From: Pomphorhynchus laevis
Lineage: Eukaryota; Acanthocephala; Palaeacanthocephala; Echinorhynchida; Pomphorhynchidae
Length of the DNA stretch: 64,000 nucleotides
Assembly: GCA_012934845.2 (NCBI GenBank)
Contig: WNNJ02002998.1
Coordinates: 1 to 64,000, forward strand
Reading direction: 5' to 3'
Position numbers and translations under genes: made by a program. Numbering within the stretch: position 1 is the stretch's first letter; each line of letters opens with the position of its first letter. Of this stretch, positions 11,876 to 23,644 are shown one piece after another. Under the pieces are notes generated by a model. That model was not told the origin of the DNA, ran no database searches, and worked only from the letters and a program-made list of their open reading frames with translations.

Positions 11876-11965
11876 ACCCTGACTACTAACGGCGCCATTG
11901 CCACAGCCGTTTTCGTTTCGCTCGCTTTTTGCCACATGTTGGTAGCCCCGGGCTCGTCAGAATGC
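11876..11965 (-). ncRNA. array B hammerhead, third unit
   Basis: CTGACGA at 11960-11954. The base of stem II is altered where GGGC reads GAGC. Confidence 0.55.
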
Positions 11966-12317
11966 TGACTACCAACTCTTCGCCTTTTGAAATTTGAATT
12001 ATCTGAGATTCGAGCTGTCGCTCTCCGTACTTGGCTTGCGCTCTTAACTGCTAGGCTACGAATCCAAGATTTCCAGATTTCACACAGTATATGAAACCTT
12101 CCATCATGATCTCCGGAAACTGAATTGTCAGAGATGCTCTCTGGCATGCTTGTTATAGATTGTATCGTATGGGATCATAAAGATCGATTGAAATCGGGAC
12201 TGGTGATCGTTTGATGGATGCTTATTTATGTATTGAGTAGTTGCTAGGTCACACAAGGTGACTTTCACATTGAAAACCAGCTACAGAATCCTTCCTTCAT
12301 GATATCCAATTCCATAC

Positions 12318-12407
12318 ACCCTGACTACCAACGGCACCATTTCCACTGCCGTTTTCGTTTCGCCCGCTTTTTGCCACATGTTGGCAGCCCCGGGCTCGTC
12401 AGAAGGC
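12318..12407 (-). ncRNA. array B hammerhead, fourth unit
   Basis: CTGACGA at 12402-12396 and GTC at 12325-12323, with stem II GCCCG/CGGGC intact. Confidence 0.65.
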
Positions 12408-12850
12408 TGACTACCAACTCTTCACCTTCTGAAACGTGACACATCCGTGATTCGAGCTGTCGCTCTCCGTATTTTGGATAAGGATCTTCACTGCTAGGCT
12501 ACGAATCTAGGGTTTCCAGATTTCACACAGTATATCAAACCTTCCATCATAATATCCAGAAACTGTATTGTCCGAGATGCTCTCTGGCATGCTTATTATA
12601 GATTGTTTCGTATGGGATCATGAAGATCGATTGAAATCGGGACTGGTGATCCTTTGATGGATTCTTATTTATGTATTGAATAGTTGCTAGGTCACACAAG
12701 GTGACTTTCGCATTGAAAACCAGCTACAGAATCCTTCCTTCATGATATCCAATTCCATACACCCTGACTACTAACGGCACCATTACCACAGCCGTTTTCG
12801 TTTCGCCCGCTTTTTGCCACATGTTGGTAGCCCCTGGCACGTCATAAGGC

Positions 12851-13817
12851 TGACTACCAACATGTGGCAAAAAGCGGGCGAAACGAAAACGGCTGTGGCA
12901 ATGGTGCCGTTAGTAGTCAGGGTGTATGGAATTGGATATCATGAAGGAAGGATTCTGTAGCTGGTTTTCAATGCGAAAGTCACCTCGTGTGACCTAGCAA
13001 CTACTCAATACATAAATAAGCATCCATCAAAGGATCACCAGTCCTGATTTCAATCGATCTTTATAATCCCATTCGATACAATCTATAACAAGCATACCAG
13101 AGAGCATCTCGGACAATACAGTTTCTGGATATCATGATGGAATGTTTCATATACTGTTTAAAATCTGGTAATCCTGGATTCGTAGCCTAGCAGTCAAGAG
13201 CGCAAGCCAAAGTACGGAGAGCGACAGCTCGAATCTCGGATGTGTCAAGTTTCAAAAGGTGAAGAGTTGGTAGTCAGCCTTCTGACGAGCCCGGGGCTAC
13301 CAACATGTGGCAAAAAGCGGGCGAAACGAAAACGGCAGTGGAAATGATGCCGTTAGTAGTCAGGATGTTTGGAATGGGACATCATGAAGGAAGGATACTG
13401 TAGCTGGTTTTCAATGCGAAAGTCACCTTGTGTTTCCTAGCAACTATTCAATACATAAATAAGCATCCATCAAAGGATCACCAGTCCCAACTTCAATCGA
13501 TCTTTATGATCCCATACGAAACAATCTATAATATGTATGCCAGAGAGCATCTCGGACAATACATTTTCTGGATATCATGATGGAAGGTTTCATATAGTTT
13601 GAAATCTGATAATCCTGGATTCGTAGCCTAGCAGTCAAGAGCGCAAGCCAAAGTACGGAGAGCGACAGCTCGAATCTCGGATTTGTCAAGTTTCAAAAGG
13701 TGAAGAGTTGGTAGTCAGCCTTCTGACGTGCCAGGGGCTACTAACATTTGGCAAAAAGCGGGCGAAACGAAAACGGCAGTGGAAATGGTGCCGTTAGTAG
13801 TCAGGGCGTATGGAATT
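12851..13817 (+). repeat. array B (plus arm), abutting the PLE
   Basis: The same unit in opposite orientation, about two and a half copies. The last unit is cut at about 13817, exactly where the Penelope-like element begins. Confidence 0.85.
13277..13366 (+). ncRNA. array B hammerhead, plus arm
   Basis: Stem I strand GCCTT, core CTGACGA at 13282-13288, stem II GCCCG/CGGGC, GAAA at 13323-13326, GTC at 13359-13361, stem I partner AGGAT. The next unit (13717-13806) has a damaged core, CTGACGT. Confidence 0.65.
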
Positions 13818-16179
13818 GGTGATAAGACGGGCAAATAATTGTTCATTTACTTGTCCTAAAAAAGTTCATTTTCTTGGACAAGAAAATGAACATTTATTTG
13901 CCCGTTTTATCTCAAAGAAGCGTCGTAAATTGTCGAAACTTACTGGTAAACGCGTAGCACATAAAGAACTGATACAGATATCACACTATCCAAACAGACG
14001 ATTTATGCGATTTCGAAATTCTAGCAAGAATACATCCAATCTAGTGTTGAACCCAGAGAAGTTCGTAGTAAATATGACGAAAGAGGAATTCACTCAAGAC
14101 GAAATGATGGCGTTAGCCTTAGGTTTGAACTTCAATAGCATGCCAAGAGAATTCGGTCGATGGCAATTATTAGACAACATACGTCGAACCTGTATAAATT
14201 GCTTTAACGATCAAAAAGTAAAGCCAGCGAGATTGCAAGCTACAAACAAAATGGGGCAACGGTTATTTGACGAATTCGCACCAATACATCCAAACTATCG
14301 ATATTTCAGCAATATTCCCAAACACCTTCACGACGCACTTCAAAGACTTCGTAAGAGAAAAGGGATCGTAATAAAGCAAGCTGATAAAGGGGGAAAAGTC
14401 GTTATTTGGTCCGAAAATGATTATATTGATGAAGCGCAACGACATTTAAACAGTGATACTTATGGAAAATTCGATAAGGAGGATATTAGTAAGATCAGCG
14501 AAGATGTTGAAGAACTGGTAGTAAGGTATGTAAAAAAGGGTGTCATAACCACTAAAGAATGCACCCATATGATTAACAGCTTAAACAAACCTGGATATTT
14601 TTACATGCTCCCGAAAATCCACAAAATGGTTATTCCTTGTCATGGGAGACCAACTGTGAGCTGCCTCGGTACACCAACGGAGAGACTTTCTCGATATGTC
14701 CATAGCAAACTAAAGCCGTTGATAGCGAATGTGTCGGCCCATTTAGAAAGTACGGACGATTTTCTGAGGAAATTTAACCAGATCAAAGATACAAGCCCGT
14801 CGAATGCAAAGATCTTCACGCTAGATGTCGAGTCTCTATATCCAAACATACCCCATGAAGACGGTATAAAAGCAATTTACAGAGCAACAGCGGCTTTAGA
14901 TAGTGATGAAGCAGATTTTATAATGAAAGCTACGGAATTGATACTACGCAGAAATGTTGTGGTGTTTAATGGGTAATGTTATATTCAACTTAAGGGTACT
15001 GCCATGAGTACACCCCTAGCACCATGTTATGCGATACTGTATATAGGCATGTACGAAGAAGAACTAATAAGCAACTCAGTAGTGAAGCCGCATTCATGGA
15101 TGCGGTATATCGACGATGTATTTTGCATATGGGATGGTAGTGAAGATGCAATGCAGTCCTTCTTGAAGCAACTAAACGACGGACAAATGAAATTTACATG
15201 CAACATAGAATATCCTGTGAACTTCCTTGACGTTACAATCGAAAAGCTAAATACAACTAGGGGAGATGTATTCTTAACGAGGTGCTATCGCAAACTTCAA
15301 TCAGCATCAATGTATTTACACTCAACTAGTGCCCATAGTCAATCGACGAAACGAGGAATGGTGTATAGTGAAATACGGCGAATTATCAAGGTTTCTAGTA
15401 CCCAACACTCTAGGTACAATGCGTTATCACAATTAACAACAGACCTACTCGAGCGAGGATATAAAAGGCGATGGATCGACAAAATCATGGATAAATTCGC
15501 GACAGTATCAAGAACAGAGCTTTTATCAGCACAACCCAAAAGACCGATAAAGGCTGCATGTGTGACGGCATACCACCCAGCCCTAGCATCATTAAGTAGA
15601 AGAATGGTAGAGGCGTTTAAGATGTGTAAAATGCATGGTAAGCAACCAATAGTATACTTTAAAACTCATCAGACGCTTAAGAAGATGCTCGTTCGATCTA
15701 AATTCAACATGTCCGAAGAATCTGGTGAACTGAGAGACAACCCACATAACAAATGTGCACCATGTAAAAGAGCGAGGTGTAAATGTTGCGCAATTATAAA
15801 TGAGATAAAGACGTTTCGAAGCAATGAAACAAAACTTGAATATCGACTCTCACATAAATCCGACTGCAAGACGAGAAACTGTGTTTACATCGCATCCTGT
15901 AAGCAGTGTGATAAACAATATGTTGGTGAGACATCCAACTCTCTAAGCATTTGTGTTAAAAATCGAAGAGCGGATATCAAGCGAAACGATGCAACAGAAG
16001 GCGCGGTTAGACATGCACTAATACATAAAGACGAAAACAGGTGTCAACAAGAATATTACAATTATACAATAATTGAAAAGGATTTTAATTGTGACAAAAA
16101 TCGGAAAGGAGCGGAAATGAAATGGATAGCACAAATCATGGCAGATGCTCCTTACGGCTTACAGCTGCACCTCCATTAA
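13810..16179 (+). pseudogene. PLE polyprotein: reverse transcriptase plus GIY-YIG endonuclease
   Basis: About 780 residues in total; it looks nearly whole with about one break. In order: an N-terminal basic region; a KQADKGGKVVIW block; LPKIHK, the PLE hallmark; GRPTVSCLGTPTERLSRYV; the catalytic LDVESLYPNIP (motif A); GTAMSTPLAPCYA (motif B); MRYIDDV (motif C); and VNFLDVTI. The C-terminal domain has the Cys cluster CAPCKRARCKCC, then VYIASCKQC..QYVGET and NRRADI, the GIY-YIG nuclease core with its Arg and Glu. Domain order reverse transcriptase then GIY-YIG is that of the Penelope/Neptune type, not the Naiad type. Confidence 0.9.
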
Positions 16180-16400
16180 AGTGGCAAGACCTAACGTAAC
16201 GAATAATAATTCGCTTTTTCTAAATTTTTTGCATTGCGACTATGTGTTTGTGCTTTCTAGATATACTGACGAAGTCCCTATAAAGGACGAAACGTTTAAA
16301 TAAATTATAAGTGTCTTTGCCTGTTTTCTACACTTCATTAAATATATAATCGTATCCTTATGGATCCAGGCACGCAGCTTGAACTCAATCAAACAATATA
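13818..16400 (+). mobile_element. Penelope-like element with GIY-YIG endonuclease, nearly whole
   Basis: One element running from the edge of array B to a 3' part carrying a minimal hammerhead. A 36-bp-armed inverted repeat marks its 5' end (about 13821-13912). PLEs are retroelements whose reverse transcriptase is related to telomerase; they often carry hammerheads in their terminal repeats. No intact terminal repeat pair is seen here. Confidence 0.85.
16261..16301 (+). ncRNA. minimal hammerhead in the PLE 3' part
   Basis: Core CTGACGA at 16266-16272, a bulged A, stem II GTCC/GGAC (16274-16277 and 16285-16288), GAAA at 16289-16292, then ACGT as a loopless stem III. Stem I TATA/TAAAT is weak, with one mismatch. 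The bulged A after the core also occurs in the copy at 354-390. It lies about 80 bp after the end of the coding region. Confidence 0.65.
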
Positions 16401-16429
16401 TATATAACTCAATCAAACTTGAACTCAAT

Positions 16430-16433
<4 letters not shown>

Positions 16434-16468
<35 letters not shown>
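16434..16468. repeat. (TA)n microsatellite
   Basis: TA run at the outer edge of the inverted PLE pair. Confidence 0.9.
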
Positions 16469-16470
<2 letters not shown>

Positions 16471-17825
16471 TTGGTTGTATGCTAAACTGTCTTCCAGGAT
16501 CACCCATGATTCGTTTATATATTCCAAATTTTTCAATAAACTGGTGGTTAAAAGATGACAACAATTTACAACGTTATTTACTAGTTTCGCGTTTCACACG
16601 CTTTTTCAAAAAAAATTCTGTCACAAATCTACAATTACAGAGCTTCGTATGTGCTACAAAATCCGCGTAAGAAATCAGTCATTTTCTGACCATTCAAAAA
16701 TTGTGCCGCTATTTAAACCATATGATTTGTAAGTTCTTAATTGACCTTGTCACCTCGATTCCTTTATTAACCGTTCTTTAATTAGTGGTATATTATTTTC
16801 AACTACTATGTATTCCATCATTGATTCATCTCCGTTGTGTTGCTTCACTATATGTGTGACAATTCCATCTGTATTATAGTTTTTATTATTTTCTGGATTG
16901 TTGTTTTTAGAATTAAGTAATGATTTGATGTCTGCCCTTCTGTTGTTTAGCCTTTCACTAAGGGATCTCTTTGACTCTCCTATATATTGCAGGTTACATT
17001 CTTTACACCTGCCTACATATATAATGTTTTTAGTCGTGCAACAGTTATTTCCTTTAATAGGATATTTTAGATTTGTAGATGAACTTAATATTGTATCTGA
17101 TTTGACGATACATTCGCAGGTTTTGCATCTTGGTCGTTTACAGCTCTTGCAGTCACCTGGTTCACGCGAATAATTATTTATTATGTTTGAATCAAATTTT
17201 GATTTAACTAAATGCGTAGAAATCTTATTTGTAGATTGGAAGCAAATACAAGGTTCAATGCCTTTGATGTTATATCTAGAGCAGACAAGTTTATATGCTT
17301 TTTTGATATCTCTATTTATGGTCTTTATTCCATTATGATAAGGTTGTGTTACATATACCTTTTCGGTTGGAGATGCCATCTGTAGCCATCGTTCCCTTGG
17401 TCGTCGTCTTATCTTGGAAAACTCTCTGTATATAGATCTGTTAGTATATCCTCTAGATATCAGTATTTTTTCAATGATAAAAAGGTTGTTCTCAAACTGG
17501 TAGTCATCGGAACAGATTCTAATCATTCGTAACGCTTCATTAAATATGACCGCTCTCTTTACTGTGCTACTTTAGTCGCTGTTTGCATGTAAATATAACG
17601 GATTGTCTTCAGGCTTTCGATAAGCAGTGGTTTTGTAGATTCCGTTCCTTTTATAAACAGCTGTATCCAAAAAGTTTACACTCTCACCGTAAGTGAAGGT
17701 AAATTCCAAGACGTTAAATTCATTAAGCCTCTTGAAGAATTCGAGTAGCGTAGATTCTCCATGTGTCCAGACCATAAAAACGTCATCTATGTACCGCCAC
17801 CAAATAACAGGTTTGTACGATTGTG
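16469..17825 (-). mobile_element. PLE 3' half (reverse transcriptase end, GIY-YIG), broken
   Basis: On the minus strand: WWRYIDDVFMVW (motif C), VNFLDTAVYK, LYLHANSD, then the Cys cluster CKSCKRPRCKTCEC and the GIY-YIG core (IIYVGRCKECNLQYIGES, NNRRADIKS). It is a second PLE family member, diverged from the one at 13818. The 5' half is missing and the frame has more than one break. Confidence 0.85.
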
Positions 17826-17832
17826 AATAATA

Positions 17833-18540
17833 AATAACTATTCGCGTGAACTAGGTGACTGCAAGAGCTGTAAACGACCAAGATGCAAAACCTGCGAATG
17901 TATCGTCAAATCAGATACAATATTAAGTTCATCTACAAATCTAAAATATCCTATTAAAGGAAATAACTGTTGCACGACTAAAAACATTATATATGTAGGC
18001 AGGTGTAAAGAATGTAACCTGCAATATATAGGAGAGTCAAAGAGATCCCTTAGTGAAAGGCTAAACAACAGAAGGGCAGACATCAAATCATTACTTAATT
18101 CTAAAAACAACAATCCAGAAAATAATAGAAACTATAATACAGATGGAATTGTCACACATATAGTGAAGCAACACAACGGAGATGAATCAATGATGGAATA
18201 CATAGTAGTTGAAAATAATATATCACTAATTAAAGAACGGTTAATAAAGGAATCGAGGTGACAAGGTCAATTAAGAACTTACAAATCATATGGTTTAAAT
18301 AACGGCACAATTTTTGAATGGTCAGAAAATGACTGATTTCTTACGCGGATTTTGTAGCACATACGAAGCTCTGTAATTGTAGATTTGTGACAGAATTTTT
18401 TTGAAAAAGCGTGTGAAACGCGAAACTAGTATAATAACGTTGTAAATTGTTGTCATCTTTTAAACACCAGTTTATTGAAAAATTTGGAATATATAAACGA
18501 ATCATGGGTGATCCTGGAAGACAGTTTAGCATACAACCAA

Positions 18541-18543
<3 letters not shown>
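17833..18543 (+). mobile_element. PLE 3' end, inverted partner
   Basis: Nearly identical to the reverse complement of 16469-17176: the same GIY-YIG segment and the same 3' tail. It forms a roughly 710-bp-armed inverted repeat around a 660-bp spacer that belongs to the left copy. (TA)n tracts sit at both outer ends. Confidence 0.9.

Positions 18544-18612
<69 letters not shown>
18544..18612. repeat. (TA)n microsatellite
   Basis: Uninterrupted TA run at the outer end of the right PLE copy. Confidence 0.95.
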
Positions 18613-18614
<2 letters not shown>

Positions 18615-18619
18615 GTAAA

Positions 18620-18835
18620 TGTTGCCAAAAACCGGAGTTCGATTACAAGTAGAGCAGACTTCCTTATCACTACTAGACTAGCTGATGGTAATCGGCAGCA
18701 CTCATCAGTAGTCGGCAGCACTCACTCTACTGATAAGTGCTGCCGGCTACCATCAGCTCGTCTATGAGTGATAAAGAATCTGCCCTACTTGTAATCAAAT
18801 TCCGATTTTTTAAACATTTACAATTATAAAACTGA
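18620..18835. repeat. foldback element
   Basis: Arms of about 100 bp, from ACCGGAGTTCGATTACAAGT to its partner near 18800. The inner part holds CTGATGAGTGCTGCCGA on the minus strand, recalling the CUGAUGA strand of family E, but no GAAA strand with matching stem II is evident. Confidence 0.7.
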
Positions 18836-18947
18836 AGCTTATTAGCTCCCGGAGCACAGTTTAACAGAATCGGATTTAAAATTATACATATAATGGTGTT
18901 GCTTGATAGACTGGACTTCGATTGACGACTTTCAGTCATCATGTCAC

Positions 18948-19019
18948 TTCTAGACGACCAATGAGTACCCGGCAACACTCATCAGTAGAATGAGGTACAC
19001 ACTGGTCGTTTCGGTTGCC
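18948..19019 (-). ncRNA. family E permuted hammerhead motif, copy 1
   Basis: Minus strand, 5' to 3': GGCAACC-GAAA-CGACCA (19019-19003), then TTCTA-CTGATGA-GTGTTGCC (18990-18971), then TGGTCGTC-TAGAA (18960-18948). Complementary sets: GGCAAC with GTTGCC (stem II), ACGACCA with TGGTCGT (stem III) and TTCTA with TAGAA (stem I). The cleavage triplet would be GTC. All conserved core bases are there, but the strands come in the order GAAA, CUGAUGA, GUC, so the three helices cross. A normal fold needs two neighbouring units. Confidence 0.6.
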
Positions 19020-19311
19020 TGTGTGACATTGTGAATAAAGGCGTTTCCGACACTTTGCTTAATTGTCTGAGGCTTACGCTCTTAACCAGATCGAATTGCT
19101 GTGCGGACCATCCTTTAACACTAGGCAGAGGTTGTTGCTGAATTGTCGCTGCACTCGTTGGTTCCTTAATGGATACGGCATGTATAATAGTAGTGCACGG
19201 ATTTGCTGAGTAGGCATCGGTCCAGGATTTCTTTCGAAATACGCCATTTATACAAAATTGTGTTGCTTGATAGACTGGACTTCGATCGACGACTTTCAGT
19301 CACTATCTCAT

Positions 19312-19385
19312 TTCTAGACGACCAATGAGTACCTGACAACACTCATCAGCAGAATGAAGTACTCACTGGTCGTTTCGGTTGCCTG
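19312..19385 (-). ncRNA. family E permuted hammerhead motif, copy 2
   Basis: Same three strands in the same order. Changes in stem II (GTGTTGTC) and stem I (TTCTG) keep pairing through G-U wobbles. Confidence 0.55.
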
Positions 19386-20296
19386 TGTGACATTGTGAAT
19401 AAAGGCGTTTCCAACACTTTGCTTAATTGTCTGAGGCTTACGCTCTTTACCAGATCGAATTGCTGTGCGGACCATCCTTAAACACTAGGCAGATGTCGTC
19501 TAGAAGTGACATGGTGACTGAAAGTCGTGATTCAAAATCCAGTCTACCAAGAAATATCATTTTCTATAAATACCGTATTTCGTAAGAAATCCTGGATCGT
19601 TGTTTACATAGCACAGCCGTGCACCACCATATACATGCCGTATCCACTAAGAATCAAACGAGTGAAGAGACAATTCAGCGTTAACCTCTGCCTAGTGGTA
19701 AATGATGATCCGCACAGCAATTCGATCAGGTAAAGAACGTAACCCTTAGTCAGTTAATCAAAGTGTCGGAAACGCCTTCATTTACAAAATTACTACTCTA
19801 AAAAATATGTAGCATGACCGACTTGTCGATTGCATTGGTAATTTATTAAATAAAATAAAGGGTAGCATTGAAATCTTTATCACAGTAATACAGATTTTAA
19901 TTCCTACAAAACTTTTCATTCTAATTGCTGTTAAAAGTTTTTTGAGATGAGATTTTAGTATTTATTTTTAAGGATATTTATCCTCAAAAAGTCACTGTAA
20001 TATATTCCAACTTGAACTTAAGTTACTTCACAAGTTCTTTCCAATTTCCACATTTAAAAATGGTATTTTGTAGCAAATTTAAAAACCACCTTAACTTCAA
20101 AATTTATATCGTTCACACTTGTTATTGTTTTACTATCCATAACTGATAGGCATAAATGTGTGTTTGATATCTGCAGTAGCCTCTCGGAACCTTCAAAACA
20201 AAATCTTATTATAAAGCCACCTCCGAAAAATGCTGAATTTTGTAAGTGAACTTTCTTGTGTTATCCGTTGATCATGTAGAAGGAGATAAATATTTA

Positions 20297-20480
20297 AATA
20301 ATTATTGGAGCTGGATCAAAGAAAATAGGAAAATTTTTCATTGATATTTCGCCAACCTCTGTTAGCATTTTCAGAAAATAACAGAAATTTTCTAAATATG
20401 CTAACAGAGGTTAGAGAAATATCAATAAAAAATTTCCTCTCTTATTTGATTCAGCTCCAATAATTCTTTATCAATAATGG
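20297..20480. repeat. foldback (MITE-like) element of the GGAGCTGGATCAAA family
   Basis: Ends ATTATTGGAGCTGGATCAAA and its inverse flank arms of about 80 bp. The minus arm carries a decayed hammerhead core at 20374-20347 (CTGAAAA, stem II GCTAAC-type, GAAA). Relatives lie at about 27190, 27385, 38085 and 62035. Confidence 0.75.
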
Positions 20481-22879
20481 ATAATTATCAACTATTTAAA
20501 ATAAATAAAAATCATCAAATTTGCTTGAAAATTAGCAGAAAAATAATAGTCGTATCAATGATACATAATTTCAGCCTTTTGGACAGATGTCATCCTACCA
20601 GGAAAGCAAAGTTCACAGATCAATAATAACTTGTCAGTAGAACAAATCATGTCACTTAATGATACAAATAAAAATAAAAATCTATCATTTTTAAAATATC
20701 AACTATTTAAAAAGTAATTAATTATCGAATAAATAGCCTTATAAGAGTTGGTTATTTTTTTAACATGCTTTTCGATTAGTTTTGATTTTATTCGATTCTT
20801 ATTTTTTCTTTTCTTTCTATTCTTTTGTCTGATGTAATTGTCGTAGCTCGCTTTACAAAACGTATTTAAAAAACAATAAGTTATATTTTAGCAAATGAAT
20901 TATTGTTCAGTAAAAAAATCGAATAAATTGTTTATTTTTCAATAGCAAAATATAAATTCATAAATTTTAATTCATTTTTATAAAATATGATTAAGAAATA
21001 TATTTTGAAAAGATGTTACAACAGTGCGTGATCACAAAACCTTCAGGTCTGTAATCTGCTTCGCAATAATATCATTTTGTAAAGAAAAATGATCCAAACT
21101 TTATTGAATTACTGTAACTAATCATCACCTCCTTTTATTCTGTTTTATGGCAAATATTTTCTACTTTTGTATTTAAATTTTCATCTACTTATGAACATTA
21201 TCTTAAAGTATAATTTTAAAGGGCATCAGGAAATGTATATTATATGTAGGATATATATAGGATTTAAACTTTAATAATAAAGGTTCATAAAATATACATA
21301 AAATTTAATAAAAATTTAAAATGTTTTGAATAATTTTAATAAAAATTATTTAAAAATATTTAAATAAATATTTAAATAAACGGTCAAGTGTATAGATAAT
21401 GAAAATCTTCGATCATCCTCTTCAGTAGTCGTTATATGTCAGTCTTCTTTTTTTGATAATAGTGGATCAGGTTTCACCACTAAACAGCAACGCAATGCTA
21501 CGGTTAAACCAGTCAACGTTCTTAACAGACCTAAAAGCCCATTTGCAGCTCACGATGGTAGGTAGTCTCGATATGTGAAGCCCTAAAACTTTCTAAACCG
21601 TGCTATACGATATTATACTTGAAAGTATGCTAGAATAGCATAAGCGAAATAAATGATTTATGTGAGAGTTGGAAGATGTATATTTGCCATGTAATTACTA
21701 ATTTAATTTTTCATAATTTAAATTTTTATTAAAATAATTGCAGTAACTTGCAGAAAATTTTAAATGATTGGAACAAGAAAATATATTTTTAACGCGTTGG
21801 TGCGACATTTTTTCCTGATAAGTGAACTATTTCATTTTATCTAGTACGACAACGGTTTTAAAAATTTTATTCGACGATGGATTCTATCGTTTGTCACATA
21901 CAATATCATTTGTTGCATACGTCTGTTACATATTTCGACTACTAGCACTCGGGTATTGCAGTACTTGAAAGTTCAACTTTGTACTAGTAATCCACTTAAG
22001 GATTTTGTCGAAACTTTGCCGTGAAGTACAAGGAATTTTAATTTAGAATATATGAGCAATTAATAATTGTAATTAATAATACATTATTTAAAAACTATGA
22101 ATTTAATAATAATTTATTTTTGAAACGCGATTTTAAACTTTAGCGGCCTAATAACTCATATGAAATGTGATCGACGAAAATGTGGACATGCCTGTACAAC
22201 AAATTAGTGTTGAAGCAAAATTTGAAAATGCGCTCTGATAAAGTGCAATCTAAATTGTAAACAAGCGTAAGTTTATCATAACAATATGCCAATACCAGTT
22301 GCTGGCTAAAGTTTAAGATCCTAAACGCATGTACACCAATGCAATCAATTGTAGCGAGATTCTTCCGAAGATATATTTTCAATAGTTGGTGTCTGGAACA
22401 TTCAGTAAGAAATATGTTCCTATCGTACATCTACTTAGCGTATATATAAAACTATAAAATTGATGTCTTTTACCGTAGTATTAGAGTTGCTCTCAAATTG
22501 CAGAGACAGCTCAGTTCAGATTTATTTTGGATTAAAAGATAGTCAGCTTTAATTAACAATAAAACTTAATTTTAACAAATAAAATACGGATCACTTTGGA
22601 ACGATAATTACATTTCCTTATACGCTGCCTTTTTTAAATCAAGCAAATAAAGTAACACCGATAATCGGAGTGTATTGATTGATATTATATAAATAGAGAT
22701 AAAAATGAGCGTACATGTTACTTTACATAATTACAAACATAATCTGTTGTGTAACAACAATAGATAGCCTCTCCATAGGCTACATTAATGCTATACTAAT
22801 AAAACACAAGAATCAATATATTCTCTTTAGTGGGTTAAATTTCTTCAATTAATGGATCGATTATCTTTCATGCTTTAAA

Positions 22880-22885
22880 TTTATT
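22880..22885 (-). promoter_or_regulatory. possible polyadenylation signal of the receptor gene
   Basis: AATAAA on the minus strand about 120 bases after the stop codon. In AT-rich DNA this can occur by chance. Confidence 0.3.
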
Positions 22886-23005
22886 AAAATCTGCCATGCT
22901 TACAATTTCGACTTACAATTCTACATTTCCCTTGTTATCGTAACATAGTATAAGTTAACCATTGATCGTTGAGTTTTTTAAGAACCTACAACTATTAGGC
23001 TGACA

Positions 23006-23644
23006 TTATACAATTGATTCTTTCTGCTCGCTGTGTTCCTCTTCGGAAATTACTAATTCCCGTGTGTCTAATATTTTCCATGGAATAATCTGTTCCTTAG
23101 ATATATCATCAATTACATTCTCCAAATATGGCTGTTTATTATTATCGCTATCACAATCATCAACGTCATTGCTGCTACGGTCTTTATCTTTAGAATCAAT
23201 TTGCATTGACTGTGAGGCCATCGCTTTCTTTTGAACATTTTCACTACTTAGTGATACGTTTAGTCTTTGTGATTTCACTTTGATGATCACATCTTCGTCT
23301 TGGTTAGGAATATCGCAGGAGCATTGCTGCAAATTTGCTGTTGTGGCGATCACAGTTATTGTAGGAGTTGTTTCTGCTACCGGATTAGATTTAGCTTCTG
23401 AACAAGGACTTGATAGTGCACAATTTATCTGGCGTAAACCTAGAACAGTCCCTATTACATCTTCCTGAACAATTTGCATTGAATCATATATTGCACTACA
23501 AATGATATTCTGTTTAATGTTCGGTTTCTGCTTGATATTCTTTCGTGGTTGAAAAATTACTATGAACACTTTTGGAACGAATAAGCATATTGTGATAACG
23601 TAAGCAGACAACGTCAGACATATAGCAATTGTCGTCATTTGTAT
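23006..23644 (-). CDS. mGluR: mGluR exon 9: helix 7 and cytoplasmic tail
   Basis: Acceptor TATTAAG before 23644, joining as WFR|IQMTTIAICLTLSAYV. It continues CLFVPKVFIVIFQPRKN, which matches the family CLFAPK..IILFQPQKN. The tail is hydrophilic with Asp/Ser clusters and ends at the stop at 23008-23006. It has no obvious family C-terminal motif. Confidence 0.93.
   Translation of the reverse strand: MQMTTIAICLTLSAYVITICLFVPKVFIVIFQPRKNIKQKPNIKQNIICSAIYDSMQIVQEDVIGTVLGLRQINCALSSPCSEAKSNPVAETTPTITVIATTANLQQCSCDIPNQDEDVIIKVKSQRLNVSLSSENVQKKAMASQSMQIDSKDKDRSSNDVDDCDSDNNKQPYLENVIDDISKEQIIPWKILDTRELVISEEEHSEQKESIV

Larger units (their letters stand above)
10905..12850 (-). repeat. array B (minus arm): about 442-bp tandem repeats with hammerheads
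   Basis: Five units; the cores are at 11070, 11513, 11954 and 12396, spacing 441-443 bp, plus a fifth decayed one near 12840. Units begin near GAGTAGTTGCTAGGTCACA. The array turns round at about 12850 into plus-oriented units. Confidence 0.88.
18880..19795 (-). repeat. family E repeats: two units of about 360 bp plus an inverted partial copy
   Basis: The phrase TGTTGCTTGATAGACTGG recurs at about 18897 and 19260, giving a unit of about 361 bp. A partial copy in opposite orientation follows at about 19490-19795. Each unit carries the permuted hammerhead. Confidence 0.8.
19800..22990. other. AT-rich intergenic DNA 3' of the receptor gene
   Basis: No exon or RNA gene recognised. It contains one foldback element (20297-20480). 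A possible receptor polyadenylation signal, AATAAA on the minus strand, lies at 22880-22885. Confidence 0.5.

Noticed and set aside
11839-12147. Protein of about 100 residues in array B
   Set aside because: The same frame is broken in the other units of the array, and the unit is a non-coding ribozyme repeat.
18341-18767. Open frames across the (TA)n tract
   Set aside because: They are dominated by alternating Tyr-Ile from the microsatellite.
18620-18835. Full family E ribozyme in the foldback
   Set aside because: The CTGATGA strand is present, but I could not find the GAAA and GUC strands with matching helices.
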